This document shows positions 7,396 to 13,562 of a DNA stretch of 13,562 nt, one piece after another (position 1 is the stretch's first letter; every line of letters begins with the position of its first letter). Made by a program: the position numbers and the translations under genes. A model generated the notes under the pieces. The model had not been told where the DNA came from. It did not search any database and saw only the letters and a program-made list of their open reading frames with translations. Source of the DNA: JBGFRR01 sp041695045 (lineage in GTDB: Bacteria > Bacteroidota > Ignavibacteria > UBA10030); the NCBI GenBank assembly GCA_041695045.1, contig JBGFRR010000057.1, forward strand, positions 1 to 13,562, read 5' to 3'.

Positions 7396-7430
7396 ATAAA
7401 TACAGGCTTGTCCCTAAAAAGTTGGTAACC
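7396..7430 (-). promoter_or_regulatory. Candidate ECF-type promoter before the sigma gene
   Basis: On the minus strand GGTTACCAACTTTTT is followed after about 14 nt by CTGTATTTA, just upstream of the ATG at 7394. The AACTT core and spacing resemble -35 elements of ECF-dependent promoters, which often drive their own sigma gene. The -10 part is a poor match and the leader would be very short. This is a tentative call. Confidence 0.3.
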
Positions 7431-7471
7431 TAAAGTGATTTTTTTATTGAAGAACAGCCTCGTGCCACGCT

Positions 7472-7777
7472 TTAGCCGCTTCCACTGCTCGTTTCGATGA
7501 TTTCAAAGACCGTTTCTAAGCGGGTTATCTGGAACACATCCCGCACATGCTTACTCATATTGGCTAACAGCAGCTTATGGCCCTTTTCACTCAACCGTTT
7601 TTGAGCGGCCAGAAGTATGCCTAAGCCAGCACTGGAAACGTATTGCAGGTCTTTCATGTCAAGCACGGTTGTCGTGGTGAGCTCATTCAGGACCGAGCGC
7701 GCCTTGTCGACTTGCGAGGCGTCGAACCGCCCCGAGATGACCGCTTCCCCCGGTTTGACAATTCTGATATCGAACAT
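7472..7777 (-). CDS. STAS-domain anti-sigma factor antagonist (RsbV/SpoIIAA-like)
   Basis: A 101-aa protein made of one STAS domain. The diagnostic stretch is TVLDMKDLQYVSSAGLGILL; by alignment with SpoIIAA, S49 is the probable phosphorylated serine. In partner-switching systems the unphosphorylated form binds an RsbW-type kinase and frees its sigma factor, and phosphorylation reverses this. Its start lies 2 nt after the stop of the RsbW-like gene, with a GGAG site five bases before the ATG, so the two are coupled and likely partners. No intact SpoIIE/RsbU phosphatase is visible in the window; only a possible remnant at the right end. Confidence 0.92.
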   Translation of the reverse strand: MFDIRIVKPGEAVISGRFDASQVDKARSVLNELTTTTVLDMKDLQYVSSAGLGILLAAQKRLSEKGHKLLLANMSKHVRDVFQITRLETVFEIIETSSGSG

Positions 7778-7779
7778 TG

Positions 7780-8181
7780 CTACTCCAATCGTTTTGTTAC
7801 GGTGATGGTGCTTTTGCCGTTGTGGTGTTCGTAATCGAGCGAATCCGTCAACTTCTTTACCATGTAAATACCGAGACCGCCCGGTTTCCGATCCTTGAGC
7901 GGAAGGTTCAACTTGGGGTCCTCTTTTTGGGTTAAGTCAAACGGCTTAGAATTCGGGTCAACCAAGCAAACCGAAAGGACGTTTGAGGATTTATCAAGAC
8001 GGATGGAGATATCTTCGCGTGCTTCAGGATTGTATTTGACCATGTTGGTGAACAGTTCCTCGACCACCAAATCCATGGTTTGCGTTGTCTCCTCGTCCAC
8101 CTTGTGTTGCGACATGAAGGTATGGAGAAAGTCGAAGACATTCTCGAGCGATTCCATATTGCGTTTGAATTCTTGTTGCAT
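7780..8181 (-). CDS. RsbW/SpoIIAB-like ATP-binding serine kinase / anti-sigma regulator
   Basis: A 133-aa GHKL ATPase domain of the HATPase_c_2 type. The N-box is VVEELFTNMVKY (E42, N46), a G1-like motif is VDPNSKPFD (D75), and the G2 glycine loop is RKPGGLGIYMVKKL (residues 98-111). The family phosphorylates its STAS partner and may bind a sigma factor. The STAS gene follows after 2 nt. Either this pair controls the downstream ECF system or it targets a sigma factor elsewhere; the sequence does not decide. No strong Shine-Dalgarno precedes the ATG at 8181. An internal ATG at codon 9 would remove part of the first strand, so I kept the longer form. Confidence 0.92.
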   Translation of the reverse strand: MQQEFKRNMESLENVFDFLHTFMSQHKVDEETTQTMDLVVEELFTNMVKYNPEAREDISIRLDKSSNVLSVCLVDPNSKPFDLTQKEDPKLNLPLKDRKPGGLGIYMVKKLTDSLDYEHHNGKSTITVTKRLE

Positions 8182-8196
8182 GGATGGATGGTAGAG

Positions 8197-8346
8197 TTAC
8201 CCTTTAAAACTTTTTCCTGTCACAATGCTAAACCCTTCCACGCGTAGGTCATCGCTCGTCGCTGCCTGTGTCTGTTGACTTTGATCGAGTTTCATCTTCC
8301 ACTGGAACAGATCGGTAAAGGTGTGTTTGACTTTATCTTGGGGCAT
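8197..8346 (-). CDS. Small orphan protein, 49 aa
   Basis: The start at 8346 is chosen because an AAAGGA site lies about 7 nt upstream. The frame is open to 8409, but earlier start codons lack a ribosome binding site. The product starts MPQDKVKHTF, is polar and Gln-rich in the middle (DQSQQTQAATSDDL), and has no signal peptide or membrane segment. It ends 15 nt before the RsbW-like gene, on the same strand. I do not recognise it. It could be an accessory regulator of the partner-switching module. Its reality rests on the RBS and operon spacing alone. Confidence 0.6.
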   Translation of the reverse strand: MPQDKVKHTFTDLFQWKMKLDQSQQTQAATSDDLRVEGFSIVTGKSFKG

Positions 8347-8415
8347 TGAAATATTCCTTTGGGTCGGGGATTCCATACGATGAGACACTCGCAAGTGTGA
8401 GGCAGCCAAGCCGGC

Positions 8416-8619
8416 TTATTGTTGCGTCAACTTCTGCCGTACCTCATCGCTCGGGTCTTCATAATTGATCATCGCGTTCCCATCGCCGTCGAGCTCGAAT
8501 TCGACGCTCATGCCGGACTGCATCAACACGGCAAACAGACGCGTCTCGTCGTACGATTTGAGGTTCGGGAATTGTTTCTGGATAGATTCGATAAACTGCT
8601 TCAGCGGCACGGTGGGCAT
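8416..8619 (-). CDS. Small orphan protein, 67 aa, first gene of the regulatory cassette
   Basis: Starts at the ATG at 8619 with an AAGGG site about 8 nt upstream, and is 69 nt from the 49-aa gene. The sequence is soluble and acidic. It has an amphipathic N-terminal helix (PLKQFIESIQKQFPNL), then VLMQSGMSVEFELDGDGNAM, which reads as two short beta strands with a turn, and a final acidic helix (DPSDEVRQKL). I cannot name a family. Position suggests a cytosolic accessory factor for the RsbV/RsbW-ECF cassette. Confidence 0.62.
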   Translation of the reverse strand: MPTVPLKQFIESIQKQFPNLKSYDETRLFAVLMQSGMSVEFELDGDGNAMINYEDPSDEVRQKLTQQ

Positions 8620-8946
8620 CGGTCATCCCTTTCGTGAGGTGGAGGTCTGTATCAACAACGCATTCTTCTTTCCTTGCTGCAAGCACTTTTTCTTCTGTCG
8701 AGGAGCTTTTCCGTACTTCAACCGTAGTCCCTTAAGAGTGAAATCTGTGTACAAAAAGTCCCACTCTTTGGATTTTTTTGAACCGCGAATCTACGCAAAT
8801 CAACGCTCACTGCATTCGCGTTCATTCGCGGTTGAGAATTTGTTTTGGTTGTGGCCTGCCTGCAGCCGGTTCAGCAAGGCACCCCCTTCGAGCGACAGGG
8901 TCAACACACAGCAACGACACAAAAGAAAACGAGACACAGTTTGCGA
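8620..8946. other. Intergenic region between the DUF885 gene and the regulatory cassette
   Basis: This 327-bp stretch has no convincing gene on either strand. It should hold the promoter of the cassette, transcribed leftwards, but I see no clear sigma-70-type -35/-10 pair. It contains the imperfect inverted repeat at 8781-8833. I see no canonical terminator for the DUF885 gene. Confidence 0.6.
8781..8833. repeat. Imperfect inverted repeat with GCGAAT units
   Basis: AACCGCGAAT at 8781-8790 pairs exactly with ATTCGCGGTT at 8824-8833. Inner parts also match imperfectly (ACGCAAAT against ATTCGCGT), so the stem can reach about 18-20 bp. The flanks (T run on the + strand before it, none after) do not fit an intrinsic terminator for the DUF885 gene. 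It looks like a dispersed palindromic repeat of the kind common in environmental genomes. Confidence 0.6.
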
Positions 8947-10758
8947 TTATCGTCCTACCGGAATGGAGCCGTAGAATTTCCACTGCGGAGTGTGATCTCG
9001 TTTGAGCAGTTGACCCGTGACGATCGCCCGCACCATTTCGACCGGGATACTGTTGTTCCGCATCACCGTGTCGTGAAATTGCTTGTTGGTCATCTTGCCC
9101 GACTCAACCAGCTCGCGATACAACGAGCGAAACTGCAAGCCGCCAAGCAAGTACGCGCATTGATACAACGGCGCGTACTGTCCGCCGAATGAACGCCGAA
9201 CCTCTGCCGTTGCGTTGCCGCGCTCGTGTCCGACTTTGTTCACAAGAAGGTCGATACACTCCTGCGGTGTCATCTTCCCAAGATGGAAGCTGAGCGAGAA
9301 GATAATGCGTGCGCAGCGATGCATGCGCCAGAAGAGCATGCCGATGCGGTCTTCGGGCGAGCGTGGAAAATCTAGGTCCCACAACAACAGCTCCCAGTAC
9401 AACGCCCACCCTTCTCCCCAGAACGGCGTTGCAAAGATGCTTCGATACGTGCGGTAGCGCGCATTCATGAACTGCTGCATGTGATGGCCGGGGATGATTT
9501 CGTGGTGAACAACGGCGCGAGAAAAGTGGGGATTGTTGCCGCGCATGGTCATCATCTTCTGTTCGTGCGTCATGGTATGCGTGGGATACGCAACCTGGAT
9601 GACTTCACCGCCGAGGAAAAACGGAGCGATGAGTTGCCGCTCCGGCGTCAGCATCTCCATGCGCCATGTTTGTTTAGCCAACTGTGGAACCGTCATCAGG
9701 TTGCGCGACTCGACGAACTCGATGGCTTCCCACACCATCTCCGCGATGAGCGCGGGCTGCTTGCCGGGTTCGACGTACAGATTCTTGACGTGCTCAAGCG
9801 CTTTGTGCCAATCATCGCCGAACCCCAACTCGCGCGAGGCTTTCTTCATCTCCGCTTCGCACCAGGCCATTTCTTTGTTCGCCAGCGCGATGAGTTCTTC
9901 GGGCGTGTAGGGAATCATCTCAAACGCTAACTCCGCCATCAGTACGTCGCGACCGATTGGGTCGCCGACGATGGCCGTCGTATCATCGGCCTTCACGCCA
10001 ACGACCTTCTCACGCAAGAACGCGGCGTAGTCCTGCAACGCTGTATCGAGGAACTTGTAGGGAGATTCCATCCACCAACTGAAGACGGGATCGTAGCCAT
10101 AGTGATAGTTATACCAATTCTTCAGCATTGTTTGAAGCTGGCCGATCGTTTCGAATGCGCGGTTGGCGACCATTTTCTTTGTCAGGAGTGTAACGTCAGA
10201 CGCTCTGGCGGAGGAGCGAGGATCTGCCCTCAGTGCCGCCTCGACGCGGCTTCGAACGTCCTTGATTTGCTGGAGAATGCCATTCACTTGCGATGCCGCT
10301 TTGCGAGGGTCGACGGGTTCGAGCGCGCGGCGTGCATCTTCTAACGCAATCAGCTGTTTAGCGAACGGCAGCAACGGTTCCATCTCTGCAAACCGTTTTG
10401 CCTCAACATCTAATTGTCGCAATTCACGATTGAGATGGTTCTGGAAGAGGACATAGTCCACGCGTTCCTGTTGCGTCAGAGATTCGAAATCGAGTGAGCG
10501 GAGGTCGGTCAGCCATTCGTTGTAGAACTGCCTGAAACGTTCCCGACGCACGGGTGAGTAGGGGGCCGTGTGCAGTCGATGCAGGCTCCCACGATCTGCC
10601 GTGTAGCGGCGGATGATGCCGGATAATTTCCCCTCCGGCGCGCTGAGGTCTTCGACATTCAGCGTCTCGGCGAGGCGAAGTGGCGAGGTTTGGGCATTGA
10701 GCGCAGTGGACAAAACGGCGAGAAGGAATACGGTGATTGCGGTTTGAATTCTATTCAT
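8947..10758 (-). CDS. Exported DUF885 metallopeptidase-like protein
   Basis: A 603-aa protein with a Sec signal peptide (residues 1-22, ending LNAQ) and start ATG 10758 behind a GAGG site. The zinc-site signature of the DUF885 family is intact: VVHHEIIPGHHMQQF (H419, E420, H425), followed by the downstream FWGEGWALYWE with E449. The family resembles gluzincin peptidases and mostly has no proven substrate; a peptidase acting in the periplasm or outside the cell is likely. The helical N-terminal half (residues 25-300) and the length are normal for the family. It stands alone, followed by the gap at 8620-8946 and preceded by the transposase remnant. Confidence 0.93.
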   Translation of the reverse strand: MNRIQTAITVFLLAVLSTALNAQTSPLRLAETLNVEDLSAPEGKLSGIIRRYTADRGSLHRLHTAPYSPVRRERFRQFYNEWLTDLRSLDFESLTQQERVDYVLFQNHLNRELRQLDVEAKRFAEMEPLLPFAKQLIALEDARRALEPVDPRKAASQVNGILQQIKDVRSRVEAALRADPRSSARASDVTLLTKKMVANRAFETIGQLQTMLKNWYNYHYGYDPVFSWWMESPYKFLDTALQDYAAFLREKVVGVKADDTTAIVGDPIGRDVLMAELAFEMIPYTPEELIALANKEMAWCEAEMKKASRELGFGDDWHKALEHVKNLYVEPGKQPALIAEMVWEAIEFVESRNLMTVPQLAKQTWRMEMLTPERQLIAPFFLGGEVIQVAYPTHTMTHEQKMMTMRGNNPHFSRAVVHHEIIPGHHMQQFMNARYRTYRSIFATPFWGEGWALYWELLLWDLDFPRSPEDRIGMLFWRMHRCARIIFSLSFHLGKMTPQECIDLLVNKVGHERGNATAEVRRSFGGQYAPLYQCAYLLGGLQFRSLYRELVESGKMTNKQFHDTVMRNNSIPVEMVRAIVTGQLLKRDHTPQWKFYGSIPVGR

Positions 10759-10829
10759 TCGATAACCTCATTGGTATGAGTTTGCATGGCTATGAAAAAA
10801 GGACCCGTTCAACCAGGCGTTCAGCCGCA

Positions 10830-11249
10830 TTATTGCTGTCGTAAGGGCTGACTTCCCATAGTATCGAGCCAACGCTCGAATTCATCCTCCCCGATGCGGG
10901 TTTCGTTCTCCTTATCATACTGCCAGCGCATCGGATTGGTGATGATGTATTCTCGAATTCAGTTCAGGGCTTTGTCGTCCCGAATAATGTGGTCATAAAA
11001 ATTTCGCTGCCATATCGATTGCCCCTGCGTGCCGCGCTACGTGTTGATTTGTTTCGTCACAGCAGATTTCAATGAACCTACAATATCACCTAAATCATTT
11101 CTTTTTCTCGGTAGGGGCGAGGCATGCCTCGCCCCTACATGATCCAGGATAAAAATTATCCCATGGATATGATTCGGCATGACGATAAATTCATCCATGT
11201 GAATAATCATATTCTTCAAGCCGCAACGACGTTCGTCTTTGCATCGAGT
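10830..11249 (-). pseudogene. Degraded REP-associated tyrosine transposase (RAYT, IS200-like Y1)
   Basis: Read in one minus-strand frame, the HUH motif MDEFIVMPNHIHGIIFI is followed by GARHASPLP, then IWQRNFYDHIIRD, then IREYIITNPMRWQYDKENE, the usual order in RAYT proteins. Two in-frame stops interrupt it: TAG at 11037-11039 and TGA at 10959-10961. The natural end is a TAA at 10830. The N-terminal part of the family, before the HUH motif, is missing; the frame opens after a TGA at 11250-11252, just beyond the amidohydrolase stop. RAYTs are thought to mobilise REP palindromes. This copy is dead, but a perfect palindrome lies inside it. Confidence 0.88.
11111..11138. repeat. Perfect 28-nt palindrome (REP-like)
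   Basis: The half-site GTAGGGGCGAGGCA is followed directly by its reverse complement. It lies in frame inside the transposase remnant and encodes the VGARHASPLP stretch. A related GGGCGAG palindrome lies at 13136-13161. Confidence 0.9.
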
Positions 11250-11264
11250 TCAATCAAGAGATTC

Positions 11265-12890
11265 TTACCTACTGCCGGCCGGCTGTTTGGCACGCTCCTG
11301 TTTCTGTTTCTCGACCATCGCGGCCACGTCCACTAACAACTGCTTCGCATCATACACGATGCCGTCTTTGACCGTCCACTTCACCCCGCCGACGCGTTCG
11401 GGCTTGCCGGTGGCATCGTTCAATTTCACCGCGCCGGTGCCGTACAGCACTTTAAGGTTCTCGAGCGGATTTTGATCAACAACGACGAGGTCGGCAAGCA
11501 GCCCTTCACGCACCACACCAAATTCGATCGGTATGCCCTTGGGCTCATGGAGAGTCATCGCCCCGTTCATCGTCGCAGCTTGGATGACCTCAAGCGGATG
11601 GAATCCAGCCTCTTGCAGCAATTCCAACTCATGCACATATCCAAAGCCGTAGGTGCTGTAGATGAACCCCGCATCCGAACCCGTTGTCACGCGGCCGCCC
11701 ATTTTCTTATAGTCATTCAGCAAACGGAACCACACCTGATAAAAATTCCGCCATGCGACTTCATCCCACGTCGTCCAGTAGAACCAGTATGATCCGTGCG
11801 CGGTGCGGCTCGGCTCATAAAAATCCATCAGCGACGGCAACGTGTACTTGTCGTGCCACTCAGCGGTGCGGGCGCGCATCACATCGCGGCCGGCAACATA
11901 GATTGTCATCGTGGGGTCAAAGGTTGTGCCCAGGCGCACGTGCTTTTTAAGGTACTCGTTCCACTCCGGACTCCCGGGCGGATGGATTTTATCCCACAGT
12001 CGCGCAACTTGTCCGAAGCGATGCTGTTCGTCGCTATAATTATGGTCGGGCGGCCACGGTTGGACGACGTAGTCTTTCAGGAGCGATTCGAAATGGCCGT
12101 AGAAGTGCGTCACGGTCCCAAGCCCAAGTCGCGCCGCTTTGATGGCATTCATCTGCGCCACGCCCGTTTGGGCGAGATGCGCGGTGGACCCCATCTTCTG
12201 TTTCTTTGCTTCATCCAGCAGCGCCGCCATAATCTCAGGCCGATGAGCGCCGAGCTTCAGGCCGTCGATGCCGTTCTTTACAGCCCAGCGAACGTACTCA
12301 CGTGCGGCCTCGGGCGTGTTCACCGGCCCTTTGTCCCAACCGCTTCCCGGCCGCTGGTAGTTGAAGATGCGCGGGGCGACGATCTCGTTCTTCGCGCTGC
12401 GTTCTTTTTCTCTGACCGAAATTCGATTGGGAGCTAGCGGCACGCCACGCACTGTTGTGACGCCGTGCGCCATCCAGAGTTTGTACGCGTACTCTGCTTC
12501 AGGGTTCTTTGGCGGCCCACCGGCATGCACATGCATATCGACAAACCCCGGCAGAACGTACATGCCCGTCGCGTCTAACTCGAAGTCGGCGTTCTTCGGC
12601 TCACGATCCTGCCGCATCGGAACGCCCGGTGTGCCTGCGCCGCGGATTTGTTTGATGCGATTGTTCTCGATGACGATGTCCACGGGGCCAACCGGCGGAG
12701 CGCCGGTGCCGTCGATCAGCGTCGCGCCGCGGATGACAAACACCGTAAACGGTCCTTTGCCTTCATCCGCGCGGCGGTCTGGAGCAGGGATGAGTTGCGG
12801 CGCGCGTGGTTCTTCTTGCGCCGGTAACTCAAATGAAACAGCAATCGCCAGCGAGAACACGACGGTGAGAAAGTGGCGTAGTTTGTTCAT
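11265..12890 (-). CDS. Exported metal-dependent amidohydrolase
   Basis: A 541-aa protein starting at the ATG at 12890, which has an AAGGAAGAGAG site upstream; a second in-frame ATG six codons earlier lacks one. A signal peptide covers residues 1-25 (MNKLRHFLTV ... LPAQ). The amidohydrolase-superfamily metal site is complete: DMHVH (H120, H122), GLKLGAH with K212 as the likely carboxylated or equivalent lysine, STAHLAQ (H238), VTHFYGH (H262 or H266) and GSDAGF (D406). The N-terminal VIRGATLIDGTG and C-terminal LLADLVVVDQNPLENL form the small beta-sandwich typical of imidazolonepropionase or prolidase-like members. Exported members of this group usually hydrolyse dipeptides or cyclic amides; the substrate is not predictable. 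It precedes the DUF885 gene on the same strand, which hints at shared peptide scavenging. Confidence 0.93.
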   Translation of the reverse strand: MNKLRHFLTVVFSLAIAVSFELPAQEEPRAPQLIPAPDRRADEGKGPFTVFVIRGATLIDGTGAPPVGPVDIVIENNRIKQIRGAGTPGVPMRQDREPKNADFELDATGMYVLPGFVDMHVHAGGPPKNPEAEYAYKLWMAHGVTTVRGVPLAPNRISVREKERSAKNEIVAPRIFNYQRPGSGWDKGPVNTPEAAREYVRWAVKNGIDGLKLGAHRPEIMAALLDEAKKQKMGSTAHLAQTGVAQMNAIKAARLGLGTVTHFYGHFESLLKDYVVQPWPPDHNYSDEQHRFGQVARLWDKIHPPGSPEWNEYLKKHVRLGTTFDPTMTIYVAGRDVMRARTAEWHDKYTLPSLMDFYEPSRTAHGSYWFYWTTWDEVAWRNFYQVWFRLLNDYKKMGGRVTTGSDAGFIYSTYGFGYVHELELLQEAGFHPLEVIQAATMNGAMTLHEPKGIPIEFGVVREGLLADLVVVDQNPLENLKVLYGTGAVKLNDATGKPERVGGVKWTVKDGIVYDAKQLLVDVAAMVEKQKQERAKQPAGSR

Positions 12891-13053
12891 GGGGCTCTCT
12901 TCCTTCAAGATGAGAATATGTCAGGCTGATTGTTCTCGAACAAAGACTCTCAAGAGCGGACCGTGCAGCGGAGCTTATGGGACACCGAATGGAAGTTAAC
13001 GGAAAAGTCAATGTTGGGCAACATCCGATAGGGGGTACGTTTTGATTCAATGT

Positions 13054-13179
13054 AGAGAGGCTGTCCAGAAAGTTCGACTGACGCTATACGCAACTTTGAG
13101 ATTTGAGGTATTCAGCCCCTTTTCGTAACTCCAACGTGGGCGAGAAGACTTCTCGCCCTACATTTTGGACAGTCTCTTT
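13054..13179. mobile_element. MITE-like element with imperfect terminal inverted repeats
   Basis: The ends AGAGAGGCTGTCCAGAAA (13054-13071) and AAAGAGACTGTCCAAAAT (reverse complement of 13162-13179) match at 14 of 18 positions. About 90 bp lie between them, including a GGGCGAG palindrome, and no gene. CTGTCCA-type ends are common in insertion-sequence families. No target-site duplication is obvious to me. This may be a MITE, a solo end pair, or a decayed insertion sequence. Confidence 0.55.
13136..13161. repeat. REP-like palindrome inside the MITE-like element
   Basis: GGGCGAGAAG and CTTCTCGCCC flank a single central A. The outer bases GT...TAC continue the palindrome with a one-base gap. 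The core resembles the palindrome at 11111-11138. Confidence 0.75.
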
Positions 13180-13185
13180 GGCGAA

Positions 13186-13412
13186 TCAGCGGTGTTGGTA
13201 CTCAACCTTATCCATAATGCGCTCGATGAGATACAGCCCGAGTCCGCCCGGTCGTCGTTGCATCATGGGCAGCTCATGGTCGCGCAGCTTCTTACCGCGC
13301 GTGAACACCTCGTACACAGTTCTTCTGATTACAACTCAACCGCGCGTCGAAGTCGCTCGTTTTCTTCCTGAAGAGCCTTCATCGATGAAGTTTGATTCGC
13401 CAACGACGGCAT
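13186..13412 (-). pseudogene. Remnant of an RsbW/SpoIIE-type partner-switching regulator
   Basis: Two short minus-strand pieces lie in different frames. The first, from ATG 13412 to TAA 13329, ends MKALQEENERLRRAVEL. This is a coiled-coil start like that of many SpoIIE-type phosphatases. The second, ending at TGA 13186, reads VYEVFTRGKKLRDHELPMM and then QRRPGGLGLYLIERIMDKV, which is the G2 glycine loop of an RsbW-like ATPase. It stops about ten residues short of a normal domain end. The N-box and G1 regions are absent. The MITE-like element begins 7 nt beyond the stop. I read this as a gene deleted and shifted in the middle and cut by the insertion. A real short protein is unlikely. Confidence 0.65.
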
Positions 13413-13421
13413 AAAAGAATA

Positions 13422-13447
13422 CGCACCGGTGCACCTGTGCACGTGCG
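13422..13447. repeat. Nested palindromes (GCACCGGTGC, GTGCAC twice, GCACGTGC)
   Basis: CGCAC at 13422-13426 pairs with GTGCG at 13443-13447. Inside, GTGCAC occurs at 13429-13434 and 13437-13442, separated by CT. The whole forms an imperfect 26-nt cruciform with a two-base bulge. It lies just upstream of the regulator remnant and could be an old operator or a repeat; not decided. Confidence 0.6.
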
Positions 13448-13516
13448 ATCCAACCGACGGTGGTAAGAGTGTGCGACCCGTAAATAAGGGACACACGTTG
13501 ACCGCCTTGTTAGAAA

Positions 13517-13560
13517 AAGGGCTAAAGCCCTTGGTCTTGGGGGATTTTCGATCCCCGACC
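13517..13560. repeat. Pair of hairpin-forming repeats at the right edge
   Basis: AAGGGCT and AGCCCTT (13517-13532) form one hairpin with an AA centre. GGGGAT and ATCCCC (13540-13556), extended by GGTC/GACC (13533-13560), form a second. Such GGGCTAAAGCCC-type palindromes are frequent dispersed repeats. No gene overlaps them in this window. Confidence 0.65.
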
Positions 13561-13562
13561 TG

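Noticed and set aside
11111..11138. Intrinsic terminator for the amidohydrolase
   Set aside because: The palindrome has no T run on its minus-strand 3' side and is part of the transposase coding frame.
12361..12999. Plus-strand open frame of 212 codons opposite the amidohydrolase start
   Set aside because: Antisense shadow; low-complexity Ser/Pro/Arg composition and overlap with a well-supported gene.

Overview
The window reads like a chromosomal segment from a Gram-negative bacterium. It has moderate GC (roughly half, judged by eye), clear Shine-Dalgarno sites, secreted proteins with Sec signal peptides and at least one protein that looks like an outer-membrane barrel. The mix of genes (ECF sigma with a zinc-less anti-sigma, stand-alone RsbW and RsbV homologues, large metallopeptidase-propeller-barrel protein, DUF885 and amidohydrolase exported enzymes) fits the FCB superphylum, perhaps Ignavibacteria/Chlorobi-like. 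That placement is an inference. All genes I can support lie on the minus strand. I see no rRNA, tRNA or CRISPR array.

Reading in the direction of transcription, from right to left: 13186-13562 holds a broken remnant of an RsbW/SpoIIE-type regulator and several palindromes. 13054-13179 is a small element with inverted ends (MITE-like). 11265-12890 encodes an exported amidohydrolase. 10830-11249 is a dead REP-associated transposase (RAYT) fragment carrying a perfect 28-nt palindrome. 8947-10758 encodes an exported DUF885 metallopeptidase-like protein. 8620-8946 has no gene but contains an imperfect inverted repeat.

The centre, 8619 down to 4917, is a compact regulatory cassette: two small orphan proteins (67 and 49 aa), an RsbW-like ATP-binding kinase/anti-sigma protein, an RsbV-like STAS protein, an ECF sigma factor, a membrane anti-sigma factor, and a membrane-anchored protein. 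Most of this last protein consists of 27 tandem nine-residue units (consensus QAFAELLKD). The cassette closes with a strong intrinsic terminator. I regard the nonapeptide-repeat protein and its link to the sigma/anti-sigma pair as the most interesting part of the window.

Below the terminator lie a 982-aa exported HELVH metallopeptidase with a predicted beta-propeller and C-terminal barrel, a PrsW-family intramembrane protease 12 nt behind it, and a Cys-motif protein (DUF6901-like) that runs off the left end. PrsW of Bacillus cleaves an ECF anti-sigma factor. A PrsW homologue close to an ECF/anti-sigma pair therefore suggests, without proving, that the two halves form one envelope-stress circuit. 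In that model the repeat protein and the peptidase-barrel protein would be envelope components, and the RsbV/RsbW pair would add a partner-switching input.
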